From: Erythrobacter donghaensis
GTDB taxonomy: Bacteria > Pseudomonadota > Alphaproteobacteria > Sphingomonadales > Sphingomonadaceae
Reading direction: 5' to 3'
Length of the DNA stretch: 64,000 bases
Assembly: GCF_002155425.1 (NCBI RefSeq)
Contig: NZ_MUYG01000011.1
Location: forward strand, 558,001 to 622,000
Positions 8,326 to 16,814 of the stretch are shown here, one piece after another; position 1 is the first letter of the stretch; every line of letters begins with the position of its first letter. Under the pieces are notes generated by a model, which was not told the origin of the DNA, searched no databases, and was given only the letters and a program-made list of their open reading frames with translations. A program made the translations under genes and the position numbers.

Positions 8326-10088
8326 CCGACTTCGCCCGCCTTTCCGCTGGCGAGATCGCCGGGGCCGTCGGCAGCGGGGCGACCACCGCGCTGGCCGTGA
8401 TGGAAGAGACCCTCGTGCGTCTCGCCGCCTACGACGCGCATCAGCCGCAGGTGTGGATCTCCCGCGCCGACCCCGAAGCCCTGCGCGCCGCCGCCCGCGC
8501 CATCGATGCGCGCGTCGCAGCGGGCGAGCACCTGCCGCTCGCCGGGGTGCCCTATGCGGCCAAGGACAATATCGACGTGGCGGGGTTCGAGACCACCGCC
8601 GCCTGCCCGGCCTTCGCCTATCGGCCCGAACGCTCGGCCACGGTGATCGAACGGCTCGAAGCGGCGGGTGCGATTTGTGTGGGCAAGACCAATCTCGACC
8701 AGTTCGCCACGGGCCTTGTGGGCACGCGCAGCCCCTATGGCATCCCGCGCAATGCCTACAACCGCGACTATGTCAGCGGCGGGTCGTCGTCGGGGAGTGC
8801 CGTAGCGACTGCGGCGGGGCTGGTAGCCTTTGCGCTCGGCACCGACACAGCCGGGTCGGGGCGCGTGCCGGCGGCGTTCAATCATCTTGTCGGCCTGAAG
8901 CCCTCCAAGGGCCGCTGGAGCACGCGCGGGCTGGTGCCGGCCTGCCGCACGCTCGATTGCATCACGGTGTTTGCCGACCGCCTTGAGGATGCGGCGCTGG
9001 TCGATGGCGTGTTGGCGGGTTTCGATGCCGAGGATGCCTTCTCCCGCGCGCCGCAGGATGTCGCGCTGGGGGGCAGACGGATCGGGGTGCCGCGCGTGGA
9101 TCAGCGGCAGTTCTTCGGCGATACTGAGGCAGAGTATCTCTACACCCGCGCGCTGGAGGCGCTGGCCCGCGATCATGTGCTGGTGGAGATCGACATCGAC
9201 CCGCTGCTCGAGGCCACGCAGCTGCTCTATGGCGGGCCCTGGGTGGCCGAGCGCACCGCCGCGATCGCGCCGCTGCTCGAAAGCAACCCGCTCGCGATCG
9301 ACCCCGTGGTGCGCGAGGTGATCGCGCCGGGCGCCGCGATGCTGGCTACCGAGTTGTGGAACGGCATCTACCGCCTCGCCGAACTCCAGCGCCATGCCGA
9401 GGCGATGTGGGGCGAGGTCGATGCGCTCGCCTTTCCGACCACCGGCACGACCTACCGCGTGGCCGAATTGCTCGAAGCGCCGGTGGCGCTCAACAGCAAT
9501 CTCGGGCGCTACACCAATTTCGTGAACCTGCTCGATATGGCTGCGATTGCCGTCCCGGCGGGGGCGAAGTCCAACGGCACGGGCTTCGGTATCACCCTGA
9601 TCGGCCCGGCCCATAGCGACAAGGCACTGATCGCCCTCGCGGGTGCCTATCTGTCCGTAGCCGCCCTGAAGCCCCCACCACCGCTCGATCTTGGAGACCG
9701 TATGGAGACCGTCAAACTCGCCGTCGTGGGCGCCCACCTCGAAGGCATGCCGCTGCACTGGCAGCTGACCAGCCGGGGGGCGACCTTCGTCGGAGCCTTC
9801 ACCACCGCGCCCAACTACCGGCTCTACGCCATGGCCGATTCCGTGCCCCCCAAGCCTGCTTTGGTGCATGCCGAGGACGGCGCCGCCATCGCGCTGGAGG
9901 TCTACGAGCTCGACATGGCAAGCTTTGGCAGCTTCGTCGCCGAGGTGCCCCCGCCGCTTGCGATCGGCACGGTCACGCTCGCCGATGGCAGCAGCGTCAA
10001 GGGCTTCGTCGCCGAGCCGCGCGCGCTGACCGGGGCGCAGGACATCACCCATCTGGGCGGCTGGCGCGCCTTCATCGCGTCACGGTGA
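8322..10088 (+). CDS. atzF: Allophanate hydrolase
   Basis: A 588-residue enzyme hydrolysing allophanate to ammonia and CO2, the last step of the pathway. The amidase-signature domain (about 1-440) shows the Ser-cisSer-Lys triad: Lys81 in AAKDNID, cis-Ser near 156 in SGGSSSGS, and Ser179 in DTAGSGR. A C-terminal domain (about 460-588, starting near METVKLAVVGAHLEGMPL) is the allophanate-hydrolase tail of TIGR02713-like proteins. The GTG at 8322 is chosen because AGGAGG lies at 8311-8316 and the start overlaps the carboxylase stop. The in-frame upstream ATG at 8217 would overlap by more than 100 bases. Confidence 0.92.
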   Translation: MTDFARLSAGEIAGAVGSGATTALAVMEETLVRLAAYDAHQPQVWISRADPEALRAAARAIDARVAAGEHLPLAGVPYAAKDNIDVAGFETTAACPAFAYRPERSATVIERLEAAGAICVGKTNLDQFATGLVGTRSPYGIPRNAYNRDYVSGGSSSGSAVATAAGLVAFALGTDTAGSGRVPAAFNHLVGLKPSKGRWSTRGLVPACRTLDCITVFADRLEDAALVDGVLAGFDAEDAFSRAPQDVALGGRRIGVPRVDQRQFFGDTEAEYLYTRALEALARDHVLVEIDIDPLLEATQLLYGGPWVAERTAAIAPLLESNPLAIDPVVREVIAPGAAMLATELWNGIYRLAELQRHAEAMWGEVDALAFPTTGTTYRVAELLEAPVALNSNLGRYTNFVNLLDMAAIAVPAGAKSNGTGFGITLIGPAHSDKALIALAGAYLSVAALKPPPPLDLGDRMETVKLAVVGAHLEGMPLHWQLTSRGATFVGAFTTAPNYRLYAMADSVPPKPALVHAEDGAAIALEVYELDMASFGSFVAEVPPPLAIGTVTLADGSSVKGFVAEPRALTGAQDITHLGGWRAFIASR

Positions 10089-10089
10089 G

Positions 10090-11559
10090 ATGATGGCGGG
10101 GCAGCGGCATGACGGGCTGACGGCGGAAGGCGCATCCGCGCCCGACGCGCTCGCCCGCCTTGCCGCCGCGAAGGACGCGGCTGAGGCCGCCAACGAGGCC
10201 AAGACCCGCTTCCTCGCCAGTCTGGCGCACGAAATCCGCTCGCCGCTCAATGCGATCTACGGCTATGCCCAGCTGCTTGAACGCAGCGAGGGCACCGACC
10301 CGCTCGCCGCCGCGCGGGTGATCCGCCGCAGCGCCGAGCATCTCTCCAGCCTCGTCGAGGGCCTGCTCGACATCGCCCAGATCGAAGGCGGCGCGCTGAC
10401 GCTGGCGCGCGAGCCGATCCGCTTTCCCGAGTTCCTCGATCAGCTGATCGACATGCTGCAATTGCAGGCGCGGGCCAAGGGGCTGGCGCTGGTGCTCGAT
10501 CGCCCGCCGGGGCTGCCCGAGTTCGTGAACACCGATCCCAAGCGCTTGCGGCAGGTGTTGATCAACCTCGTCACCAACGCGATCAAGTTCACCGATCAGG
10601 GCACGGTCACGCTCAGGGTGGAATACCGCAATCAGCTGGCAACCTTCAGCGTGATCGACACCGGGATCGGCATCGCGCCTGCCGATGCGGAGCGCATTTT
10701 TGCGCCGTTCGAGCGGGTCGGCGGCGAGCGGCCCGGCGTGGGGCTCGGCCTCGCGATCACGCAGGCGCTGGTGCACATCATGGGCGGCGAGATCACGGTG
10801 GAGAGCATGCCGGGCGAGGGATCGTGCTTCCGCGTGCGGCTGATGCTGTCGCAGCCGCTCAGCCCGCCGACCGATCCGGCCCCGGCGGCGGGTGCAGTGA
10901 CCGGCTATCTCGGGCGCGAGCGCCGGGTGCTGCTGATCGACGACGATCCGGCGCACTTGACGATGCTGCGCGGCTTGCTCGAACCGCTCGGCTTTCAGGT
11001 GCACGATGCCAGCACGGGAGCGCGCGCGCTGGCACTTGCCGCCGAGGTCCAGCCCGATCTGGTGCTGTGCGACGTGATGCTGGCGGGCGAGAACGGGTGG
11101 GACATCGCCGCGCAGTTGCGTCGTCGCCACGGCGAAGCGCTCAGGATCGTGATGGTGTCGGGGGAAGGGCCGCTCTCGGCTCTTGCCCCGGCTGCCCTCC
11201 CGGCCAATGATGCTTTCGTGATGAAGCCTTTCGACTTTGCCGTGCTGCTCGATGTGATCGCCGCGCAATTGGAGCTCGTGTGGCTGCGCGTGGCCGGGGC
11301 GGCTCCGGCGGCCGCGGGCGCTGCGCCTTCGCCGCGCCTGCCGGCAGCGCTCGGCCCGCAGTTGGTCGCGCATGGGGCAGAGATCGCGCGGCTGGTGCGG
11401 ATCGGTCATGTGCGCGGGCTGGAGGGCGCAATCGATGCGCTTGCCGCGCTTACGCCGGAAGCCGCGCCGCTCGCCGACCGGATGCGCGCCGCGCTCGACC
11501 GGTTCGATCTTGCCGCGCTGGCGGCGCTCGCACAGACGGTGGCGGCTGATGCAGAATAG
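10090..11559 (+). CDS. Cytosolic hybrid sensor histidine kinase
   Basis: A 489-residue hybrid kinase without membrane segments and without a recognisable input domain. The HisKA motif SLAHEIRSPLNAIYGYAQLL puts the phosphorylated His at residue 47. The ATPase domain (about 150-260) has an N box (VLINLVTNAIKFT), DTGIGI and GVGLGLAIT. A receiver follows (about 277-395) with acidic LIDDD, the phospho-Asp in LCDVM and the Lys in MKPFD. The last 95 residues form an Ala-rich extension of unknown role. It begins one base after the atzF stop and overlaps the next regulator by 11 bases, so it is probably the ninth gene of the operon. The signal sensed is unknown; it may detect a pathway compound in the cytosol. 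Confidence 0.85.
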   Translation: MMAGQRHDGLTAEGASAPDALARLAAAKDAAEAANEAKTRFLASLAHEIRSPLNAIYGYAQLLERSEGTDPLAAARVIRRSAEHLSSLVEGLLDIAQIEGGALTLAREPIRFPEFLDQLIDMLQLQARAKGLALVLDRPPGLPEFVNTDPKRLRQVLINLVTNAIKFTDQGTVTLRVEYRNQLATFSVIDTGIGIAPADAERIFAPFERVGGERPGVGLGLAITQALVHIMGGEITVESMPGEGSCFRVRLMLSQPLSPPTDPAPAAGAVTGYLGRERRVLLIDDDPAHLTMLRGLLEPLGFQVHDASTGARALALAAEVQPDLVLCDVMLAGENGWDIAAQLRRRHGEALRIVMVSGEGPLSALAPAALPANDAFVMKPFDFAVLLDVIAAQLELVWLRVAGAAPAAAGAAPSPRLPAALGPQLVAHGAEIARLVRIGHVRGLEGAIDALAALTPEAAPLADRMRAALDRFDLAALAALAQTVAADAE

Positions 11560-12457
11560 GGACTGCATCCTCGTCGTCGACGACAGCCCGGAATCGCTTC
11601 GCTTTCTCGTCGACACCCTCGAGGCCGAGGGCATGACCGTGCTCATCGCGCGCAGCGGCGAAGCGACGCTGGAGCTGCTCGGCGAGGTGCAGCCCGATCT
11701 TATCCTGATGGACGCGGTGATGCCCGGCATCAGCGGGATCGAGACGACCCAGGCGATCAAAAGCGATCCGGCCGCCGCGCATATTCCGGTCATCTTCATC
11801 ACCGGCCTCGGCGATCCCGATCATGTCGTGGCGGCGCTCGGCACCGGGGGCGTCGACTATGTGCGCAAGCCCGTGGTGATCGAGGAGCTGCTGGCGCGCA
11901 TCCGGGTGCATCTCGCCAATGCCCGCACCACCTACCGCTCGCGCCTCGCGCTGGGGCTGGCGGGGCGCAGTCTGGTGGCGATCGATCCGGATGGCGCGCC
12001 GGTGTGGTGCACGCCGCAGGCCGAGACGCTGCTGATGCAGATCGACCCGGACTGGACCCCCGAGCGCGCCGCCCTGCCGGACGCGCTGGCCACCGCCGTG
12101 CGCCAGCTGATCGCCGATCCGACCCAACCATCGGCCGCATCGCGCGTCACCGCACGCGGGATCGAGATCGAGCTGGCGCTGGTGGAAGGCGACCGCCCGG
12201 GCGAAGTGCTGGTGCGCGTCACCGAACTCAGCGAGGACGGCAAGATCGAGACGCTGCAAAAGCAGGGCGGCCTCACCCGGCGCGAAGCAGAAGTGCTGCT
12301 GTGGGTCAGCTACGGCAAGACCAACAAGACAATCAGCGAAATTCTTGGTATAAGCCCGCGCACAGTCAACAAGCACCTCGAACAGGTGTTTCGCAAACTC
12401 GGGGTGGAAACCCGCGCAGCCGCTACGGCAATTGCTGTAAGGCACATGACCGACTGA
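11549..12457 (+). CDS. LuxR-type response regulator paired with the hybrid kinase
   Basis: A 302-residue regulator. The receiver domain (about 5-120) has VVDDSP, phospho-Asp55 in LMDAVMPG and the Lys in VRKPV. A middle segment of about 100 residues (WCTPQAETLL...) has no familiar motif and might be a degenerate PAS-like linker. A C-terminal GerE/LuxR helix-turn-helix (about 235-300) reads GGLTRREAEVLLWVSYGKTN and ends GISPRTVNKHLEQVFRKLGV. The start overlaps the kinase gene by 11 bases. It ends the long operon; the next gene is 138 bases away. Inference: it controls this operon or related nitrogen genes. Confidence 0.85.
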   Translation: MQNRDCILVVDDSPESLRFLVDTLEAEGMTVLIARSGEATLELLGEVQPDLILMDAVMPGISGIETTQAIKSDPAAAHIPVIFITGLGDPDHVVAALGTGGVDYVRKPVVIEELLARIRVHLANARTTYRSRLALGLAGRSLVAIDPDGAPVWCTPQAETLLMQIDPDWTPERAALPDALATAVRQLIADPTQPSAASRVTARGIEIELALVEGDRPGEVLVRVTELSEDGKIETLQKQGGLTRREAEVLLWVSYGKTNKTISEILGISPRTVNKHLEQVFRKLGVETRAAATAIAVRHMTD

Positions 12458-12595
12458 GCCGGTCTGCATTCGAATAACAGGCACTTACTCCCGGGTCGCG
12501 CAAACCTACGTCATTTACCCACTTCCTCGCACGCGCGAGGGCGGCATGGCTCTTTATGACGCAGAGAACCCATCAACGCGCGACTGGAGCAAACC

Positions 12596-13636
12596 ATGAC
12601 CGGAACACAGGCAGGGGCCGGAACTCAGGTAGGCAAGCGGATCATCGGAGCCGACGCACCCGTGATCGTGGGCTGGGAGAATATCGGCAAGGTCGAAGGC
12701 GGGCCGATCAAGCAATTCGTGTTCACCTGGTTCCAGCCGGTAATGCTGATCGCGGCGATCCTGTTCTGGTATTATGCCCCCAACTGGCTGGCGGTCGCCT
12801 CCACCGCGATTGCGATCCGGCTCGGGTGGATGGTGCTGCTGCTGGGGCTCGAATGGGTCAACCCGCGTTACGAAAGCTGGCAGCTGACCTGGAAGGAATT
12901 CGCCACCGATGCCTTCTACGTCGCGCTCGGGATGACCTTCCTGCGCATGGTCGATGCCTATATCGGCGACGGGGCGATCATCGCCGCCGTGCAGGGCGCG
13001 TTCGACTGGAGCAAGTTCAGCTGGTTCACCGGGCTGCCGCTGCTGTTGCAGGCGATCCTCATTTCGATGATCTTCGACTTTGGTCAGTACTGGATGCACA
13101 GGGGCATGCACAACTGGCACCCCCTGTGGCTGGTCCACGCGCCGCACCACTACATCACCCAATTGAACATCAACAAGGGCGCGGTCGGCAATCCGATCGA
13201 GCTGTTCCTGATCGGGCTGGGGATCGGCGGGCTGTTCGATTTCCTCCCGCGCGCCTTCCTGCTGGCGGGAGCAATCGGGATGACGGTGGCGGTCTATCAG
13301 CACATCAACGTGCGCTTCAACACGCCGCGCTGGTGGCGCTATGTCTTCAACACCGTGGAGCATCACTCGGTCCACCACTCGCAGGATTACGAGGCGACCC
13401 GCAGCAACTATTCGGGCACCTGGATCATCTGGGACCGGATCTTCGGCACCTGCGTCGATGGTGAGGCCGAACTGCTGGGCATGGAGGGCGGTCGCCGGAT
13501 GCACATCGGCGAGACGATGGTGTTCCCGTTCCGCGAAGGCTGGCGTGATGCCAAGGCCGCGTGGGCGCGGCGCTTCGGCAGCGACCGGGCCAAGGGCGCA
13601 GCGGTTGCGACGCCGCAGCTGGAACCGGCCGAGTGA
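12596..13636 (+). CDS. Sterol desaturase / fatty acid hydroxylase family membrane protein
   Basis: A 346-residue integral membrane di-iron oxygenase. About four to five hydrophobic stretches are present. The histidine clusters of the family are visible: HRGMHNWH near residue 168, HAPHHY near 182, and HHSVHH near 258-263 (of the form HxxHH). Such enzymes hydroxylate or desaturate lipids, sterols, hopanoids or carotenoids; the substrate here is unknown. The ATG at 12596 starts MTGTQAG and the hydrophobic part begins near residue 45. The TGA overlaps the GTG of the next gene, so the two are likely co-translated. Confidence 0.85.
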   Translation: MTGTQAGAGTQVGKRIIGADAPVIVGWENIGKVEGGPIKQFVFTWFQPVMLIAAILFWYYAPNWLAVASTAIAIRLGWMVLLLGLEWVNPRYESWQLTWKEFATDAFYVALGMTFLRMVDAYIGDGAIIAAVQGAFDWSKFSWFTGLPLLLQAILISMIFDFGQYWMHRGMHNWHPLWLVHAPHHYITQLNINKGAVGNPIELFLIGLGIGGLFDFLPRAFLLAGAIGMTVAVYQHINVRFNTPRWWRYVFNTVEHHSVHHSQDYEATRSNYSGTWIIWDRIFGTCVDGEAELLGMEGGRRMHIGETMVFPFREGWRDAKAAWARRFGSDRAKGAAVATPQLEPAE

Positions 13637-14340
13637 GCGAACCTTCCGCCGGCCTTGCCAGTGACAAGCCGGAGCCATGGGGGAGCGGGGGTGGTGCGAA
13701 GGCTCCCACCGGGTTTCCGGCCATCAGGCTGCCCCTGATCGAAGCTATCTGGCGGGCCCGGGGCGATGTCCCGCTCGATCCCTCGCTGACCAACGAAGAG
13801 GTCTTCGCCCGGCTCGATCCGCTGCTGCGCACCCCCGGCACCACCATCGTGACCGAGGGCGAGGCGCTGATCTACGCCAAGGACAACCCGGCCGCGCAGG
13901 ACAAGCTCGCCACCTTCACGCGCGGGCGGATGTGGATCGAGCGGGCGGGTCAGGGCGCGGTGCTGCGCTTCGATCTGTTCAGTCACGCACTGCTGCTGTG
14001 CTTCCTTGCGCCGCTGCTGTTCCTCGGCTTCGCCCAGATGGCGGTCGCGATCAACGACTGGGAAGCGGCAAGCGGCGCGGCGACGGAGGAAAAGAAAGAG
14101 GACGACAAGCCCAAGCCGGTCAAAAAACTCAACCCGGTTGACGAATTCCTCGGCGCGCCTGCACCCGAGGATCCGAACAAGAAGAAGGACGAAAAGAAGG
14201 ACGAAGGCCGCCATTCCCCCATTGAGGGTTACGTGCTGGCCGGTATCTTCTTCGTGATCTATCTCGTCGGCCGCTGGCTGGAGCCGTGGCTGGCGCGGCG
14301 GCGGCTGCGCGCCGCGTTGGCAGCGCCGCCGCCCGCCTAG
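13633..14340 (+). CDS. Unknown two-helix membrane protein with a charged linker
   Basis: I do not recognise a family. The 235-residue product starts at a GTG that overlaps the stop of the sterol-desaturase gene; longer in-frame starts would run inside that gene. Residues about 35-110 are soluble. A membrane helix follows (LLLCFLAPLLFLGFAQMAV), then a roughly 50-residue Lys/Asp/Glu/Pro-rich segment (EEKKEDDKPKPVKK, KKKDEKKDEG) and a second helix (GYVLAGIFFVIYLVGRWL) with a basic end. The coupling suggests a partner of the upstream hydroxylase. It converges with the ArsR gene and overlaps it by four bases. Confidence 0.7.
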   Translation: MSEPSAGLASDKPEPWGSGGGAKAPTGFPAIRLPLIEAIWRARGDVPLDPSLTNEEVFARLDPLLRTPGTTIVTEGEALIYAKDNPAAQDKLATFTRGRMWIERAGQGAVLRFDLFSHALLLCFLAPLLFLGFAQMAVAINDWEAASGAATEEKKEDDKPKPVKKLNPVDEFLGAPAPEDPNKKKDEKKDEGRHSPIEGYVLAGIFFVIYLVGRWLEPWLARRRLRAALAAPPPA

Positions 14341-14684
14341 GACAGCCGCGCGAAGTTCGCGACCCCGGGGGCCGAGGGGCGGGCGGCTGAAGTCCCGCGC
14401 GGTGTTATCGCATCGGTGGGAGCGAGCAGCGCCGTGGCGGCGTGGACCTTGCCCAGCACCCCGCGATCAAGCGAATAGAACACCAGCTTGGCTTCCTTGC
14501 GCGTGGTCACGAGATCGGCCTTGCGCAGCACGCCGAGCTGCTGCGACAGGCCCGGTTGGGCGATCCCCGTCACCTGCTCGATCTCGCCGACATTGCTCTC
14601 GCCTTGCGCCAAGGCAGTGAGGATGCGCCATCGCAGCGGGTGGGCGAGCGCCTTGAGCGCCTCGATCAGATCGTCATCGCCCAT
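14337..14684 (-). CDS. ArsR-family repressor without cysteines
   Basis: A 115-residue winged-helix protein of the ArsR/SmtB class: LKALAHPLRWRILTAL, then the recognition region GIAQPGLSQQLGVLRKADLVTTRKE. No cysteine is present anywhere. The persulfide-sensing ArsR proteins BigR and SqrR depend on a Cys pair, and metal sensors usually need Cys or several His. It overlaps the peroxiredoxin stop by one base and is read with it, away from the sulfide genes. The likely target is the palindrome at 15370-15390 in the shared divergent promoter. Confidence 0.87.
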   Translation of the reverse strand: MGDDDLIEALKALAHPLRWRILTALAQGESNVGEIEQVTGIAQPGLSQQLGVLRKADLVTTRKEAKLVFYSLDRGVLGKVHAATALLAPTDAITPRGTSAARPSAPGVANFARLS

Positions 14685-15346
14685 CAGCCGCGCGCTCCGG
14701 TGTTGCGCAGGAACCAGCTGGTGACGTCTTCGGCATCGAACACCGCGTCCAGATCATGCGCGGGCGGTTGCAGCAGCGCCTCGCCCGGCTGCCAGTTGGC
14801 CGGAGCCAGTGCGTCCTGCGCGTCGATCGCCTGAAGCCCGTCGAGAATGCGCAGCATTTCCGGGATCGAACGGCCGAGATTGGCCGGATAGCAGGTCATC
14901 GCCCGGATCACGCCCTTGGGGTCGATGAAAAAGGTGGTGCGCACCGCCGCGCTGTCGTTGTCCTGCGCCGAAACCATGCCGAAGCCGCGGGCGATCACCA
15001 GCGTCGGGTCTTCGAGGATCGGGAAGCGCACCTCTACGCCAAAGCGGTCGCGGATCATGCGCAGCCAGGCGAAGTGCGAGAACAGGCTGTCGACCGACAG
15101 CGCCATCAGCGCGCAATCGCGGCTTGCGAAGGCGGCGGCTTCGCGGGCGAGGGCGACGAACTCGGTTGTGCACACCGGGGTGAAGTCGGCCGGGTGCGAA
15201 AACAGCACCAGCCAGCGCCCGCGATTAGACGAAAGCCGCACCGGCCCGATGGTGCTGCGCGCCTCGAAATCGGGTGCCATATCTCCGATGCGGAGGCCGG
15301 AGGAGGGCAGCTGGGCGGCGGCGTGATGGTCCATGAAAGGCCTCAT
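14684..15346 (-). CDS. 1-Cys (Prx6-type) peroxiredoxin
   Basis: A 220-residue thiol peroxidase. The peroxidatic Cys59 sits in HPADFTPVCTTE, the Prx6 form of the motif; the long C-terminal domain (DPKGVIRAMTCYPANLGR and beyond) also fits Prx6 rather than the 2-Cys AhpC type. A shorter start at residue 5 (MDHHAAA) is possible. It reduces hydrogen, organic or possibly sulfur peroxides in the cytosol. It is translationally coupled to the ArsR gene and faces the persulfide dioxygenase gene over 62 bases, which links peroxide and persulfide defence. Confidence 0.88.
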   Translation of the reverse strand: MRPFMDHHAAAQLPSSGLRIGDMAPDFEARSTIGPVRLSSNRGRWLVLFSHPADFTPVCTTEFVALAREAAAFASRDCALMALSVDSLFSHFAWLRMIRDRFGVEVRFPILEDPTLVIARGFGMVSAQDNDSAAVRTTFFIDPKGVIRAMTCYPANLGRSIPEMLRILDGLQAIDAQDALAPANWQPGEALLQPPAHDLDAVFDAEDVTSWFLRNTGARG

Positions 15347-15351
15347 AGCAC

Positions 15352-15390
15352 TTGACAGATGGATTGCAATACATATACACGATTTATGTA
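15352..15390 (+). promoter_or_regulatory. Promoter with overlapping ArsR-type operator for the persulfide operon
   Basis: TTGACA at 15352-15357 and TATACA at 15374-15379 with a 16-base spacer form a near-consensus sigma-70 promoter reading right. An inverted repeat, TACATA at 15370-15375 and TATGTA at 15385-15390, covers the -10 element, as expected for repression by an ArsR protein. The stretch is much richer in A and T than its surroundings. Confidence 0.7.
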
Positions 15391-15408
15391 AATAAATGGA
15401 GAAGTGCC

Positions 15409-16353
15409 ATGTCGCAAGCCGACTCCCAAGCTGATCTGGTTCTGCTGGAAGCCACCCAGCAAGTGCAGCACGCCGTTGGCGACGCTGCGCTGCGTCCCGA
15501 AATCGCGAGCTTTTTCGACCCCGCGACCTTTACAGTCACCTACGTCGTTCACGATCCGGCGACTCGCGAGGCGGCGATTGTCGACTCGGTGCTGGATTTT
15601 GATCCCAATTCGGGCCGCACGGCGACGCTCTCCGCCGACAAGGTGATCGAGCATGTCACTTCGCATAATCTGAAAGTGAAGTGGTTGCTGGAGACTCACG
15701 CTCACGCCGATCACTTCTCGGCTGCGCCCTACCTGCAGGAAAAGCTCGGCGGGAAGATCGCCATCGGGGCCGAGATCACGACGGTGCAGAACGTCTTCGG
15801 CAAATTGTTCAACGCGGGCACCGAGTTCGAGCGTGACGGATCGCAGTTCGATCACCTGTTCAAGGACGGCGACACCTTCGCCATCGGCAATGTGCCGGTG
15901 ACGGTGATGCACGTCCCCGGCCACACCCCGGCCGACATCGCCTATGTCGTGGGAGACGCCGTGTTCACTGGCGACACCATGTTCATGCCCGATTACGGCA
16001 CAGCCCGCGCCGATTTTCCCGGCGGTGACGCGCGCACGCTATTCCGCTCGCTGCGGCGAATCCTGTCGCTGCCGCCCGAGACGCGCCTGTTCATGTGCCA
16101 CGACTATCTGCCCAAGGGCCGCACGGCCTATGTGTGGGAGACCACCGTCGCGGCCGAACGTGAGGGCAATATCCACGCCCATGACGGCATCACCGAGGAC
16201 GAGTTTGTCGCGATGCGCGAGGCGCGCGATGCGACGCTCGACATGCCGCGCCTGATCCTGCCCGCGGTGCAGGTCAACATGCGCGCAGGCCACCTGCCGC
16301 CGCCGGACGAAAACGGGATCACTTACCTCAAGCTCCCGGTCAACGCCGTATGA
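15409..16353 (+). CDS. MBL-fold persulfide dioxygenase-like protein (Blh/ETHE1 type)
   Basis: A 314-residue metallo-beta-lactamase-fold enzyme. The metal motif HAHADH is at residues 97-102. A further ligand lies in HVPGHTPADIAYVVGD and another in the FTGDTMFMPDYG Asp. This set matches the Fe(II) persulfide dioxygenases (glutathione persulfide + O2 to sulfite) and the MBL domain of Blh. The start at 15409 follows a GGAGA site; the ATG at 15352 lies in the promoter. It leads an operon with YeeE/YedE, DUF442 and quinone reductase genes, which supports a sulfur rather than a glyoxalase II role. Confidence 0.88.
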   Translation: MSQADSQADLVLLEATQQVQHAVGDAALRPEIASFFDPATFTVTYVVHDPATREAAIVDSVLDFDPNSGRTATLSADKVIEHVTSHNLKVKWLLETHAHADHFSAAPYLQEKLGGKIAIGAEITTVQNVFGKLFNAGTEFERDGSQFDHLFKDGDTFAIGNVPVTVMHVPGHTPADIAYVVGDAVFTGDTMFMPDYGTARADFPGGDARTLFRSLRRILSLPPETRLFMCHDYLPKGRTAYVWETTVAAEREGNIHAHDGITEDEFVAMREARDATLDMPRLILPAVQVNMRAGHLPPPDENGITYLKLPVNAV

Positions 16354-16814
16354 CGAGCTTTGAATTGGGATTGGCGGGATTTCCTGACGCGGCCCCGCTG
16401 CCGGGGCTGATCGGCGGGCTGCTGATCGGTCTGGCGGCGGCGCTGATGCTGCTGGGGGCGGGGCGGATCGCCGGGGTCTCGGGCATAGCGGCGCGCGCCT
16501 TTGGCCTTGCCGACTCTTCGCTGCCGCGTCTTGGTGCATGGGCTTTCGTGATCGGTCTGCCACTCGGCGCGTTTCTGGTGATGAGCCAGACCGATGCGCC
16601 GACGCCCGGCTTTGCGAGCCCGGTGGTGCTGGTGATCGCAGGGCTGATCGTCGGCATCGGTACCCGGATCGGGAGCGGCTGCACCAGCGGGCACGGGGTG
16701 TGCGGCATGAGCCGCCTGTCCCAGCGCTCGCTGGTGGCGGTGGCGACCTTCATGATCACTGGCTTTGCCACGGTCGCAGTGATGAACGCGCTCAGCATCA
16801 CGGTGCTGCCATGA
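16350..16814 (+). CDS. YeeE/YedE-family membrane protein, first half-size subunit
   Basis: A 154-residue protein with four or so membrane helices. The family signature GSGCTSGHGVCGMSRLSQRS near residue 110 holds two conserved cysteines thought to carry or pass sulfur (thiosulfate uptake in YeeE). It overlaps the dioxygenase stop by four bases and the next gene start by four. It corresponds to the first half of full-length YeeE proteins and needs the next protein to make a complete pore. Confidence 0.9.
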   Translation: MTSFELGLAGFPDAAPLPGLIGGLLIGLAAALMLLGAGRIAGVSGIAARAFGLADSSLPRLGAWAFVIGLPLGAFLVMSQTDAPTPGFASPVVLVIAGLIVGIGTRIGSGCTSGHGVCGMSRLSQRSLVAVATFMITGFATVAVMNALSITVLP

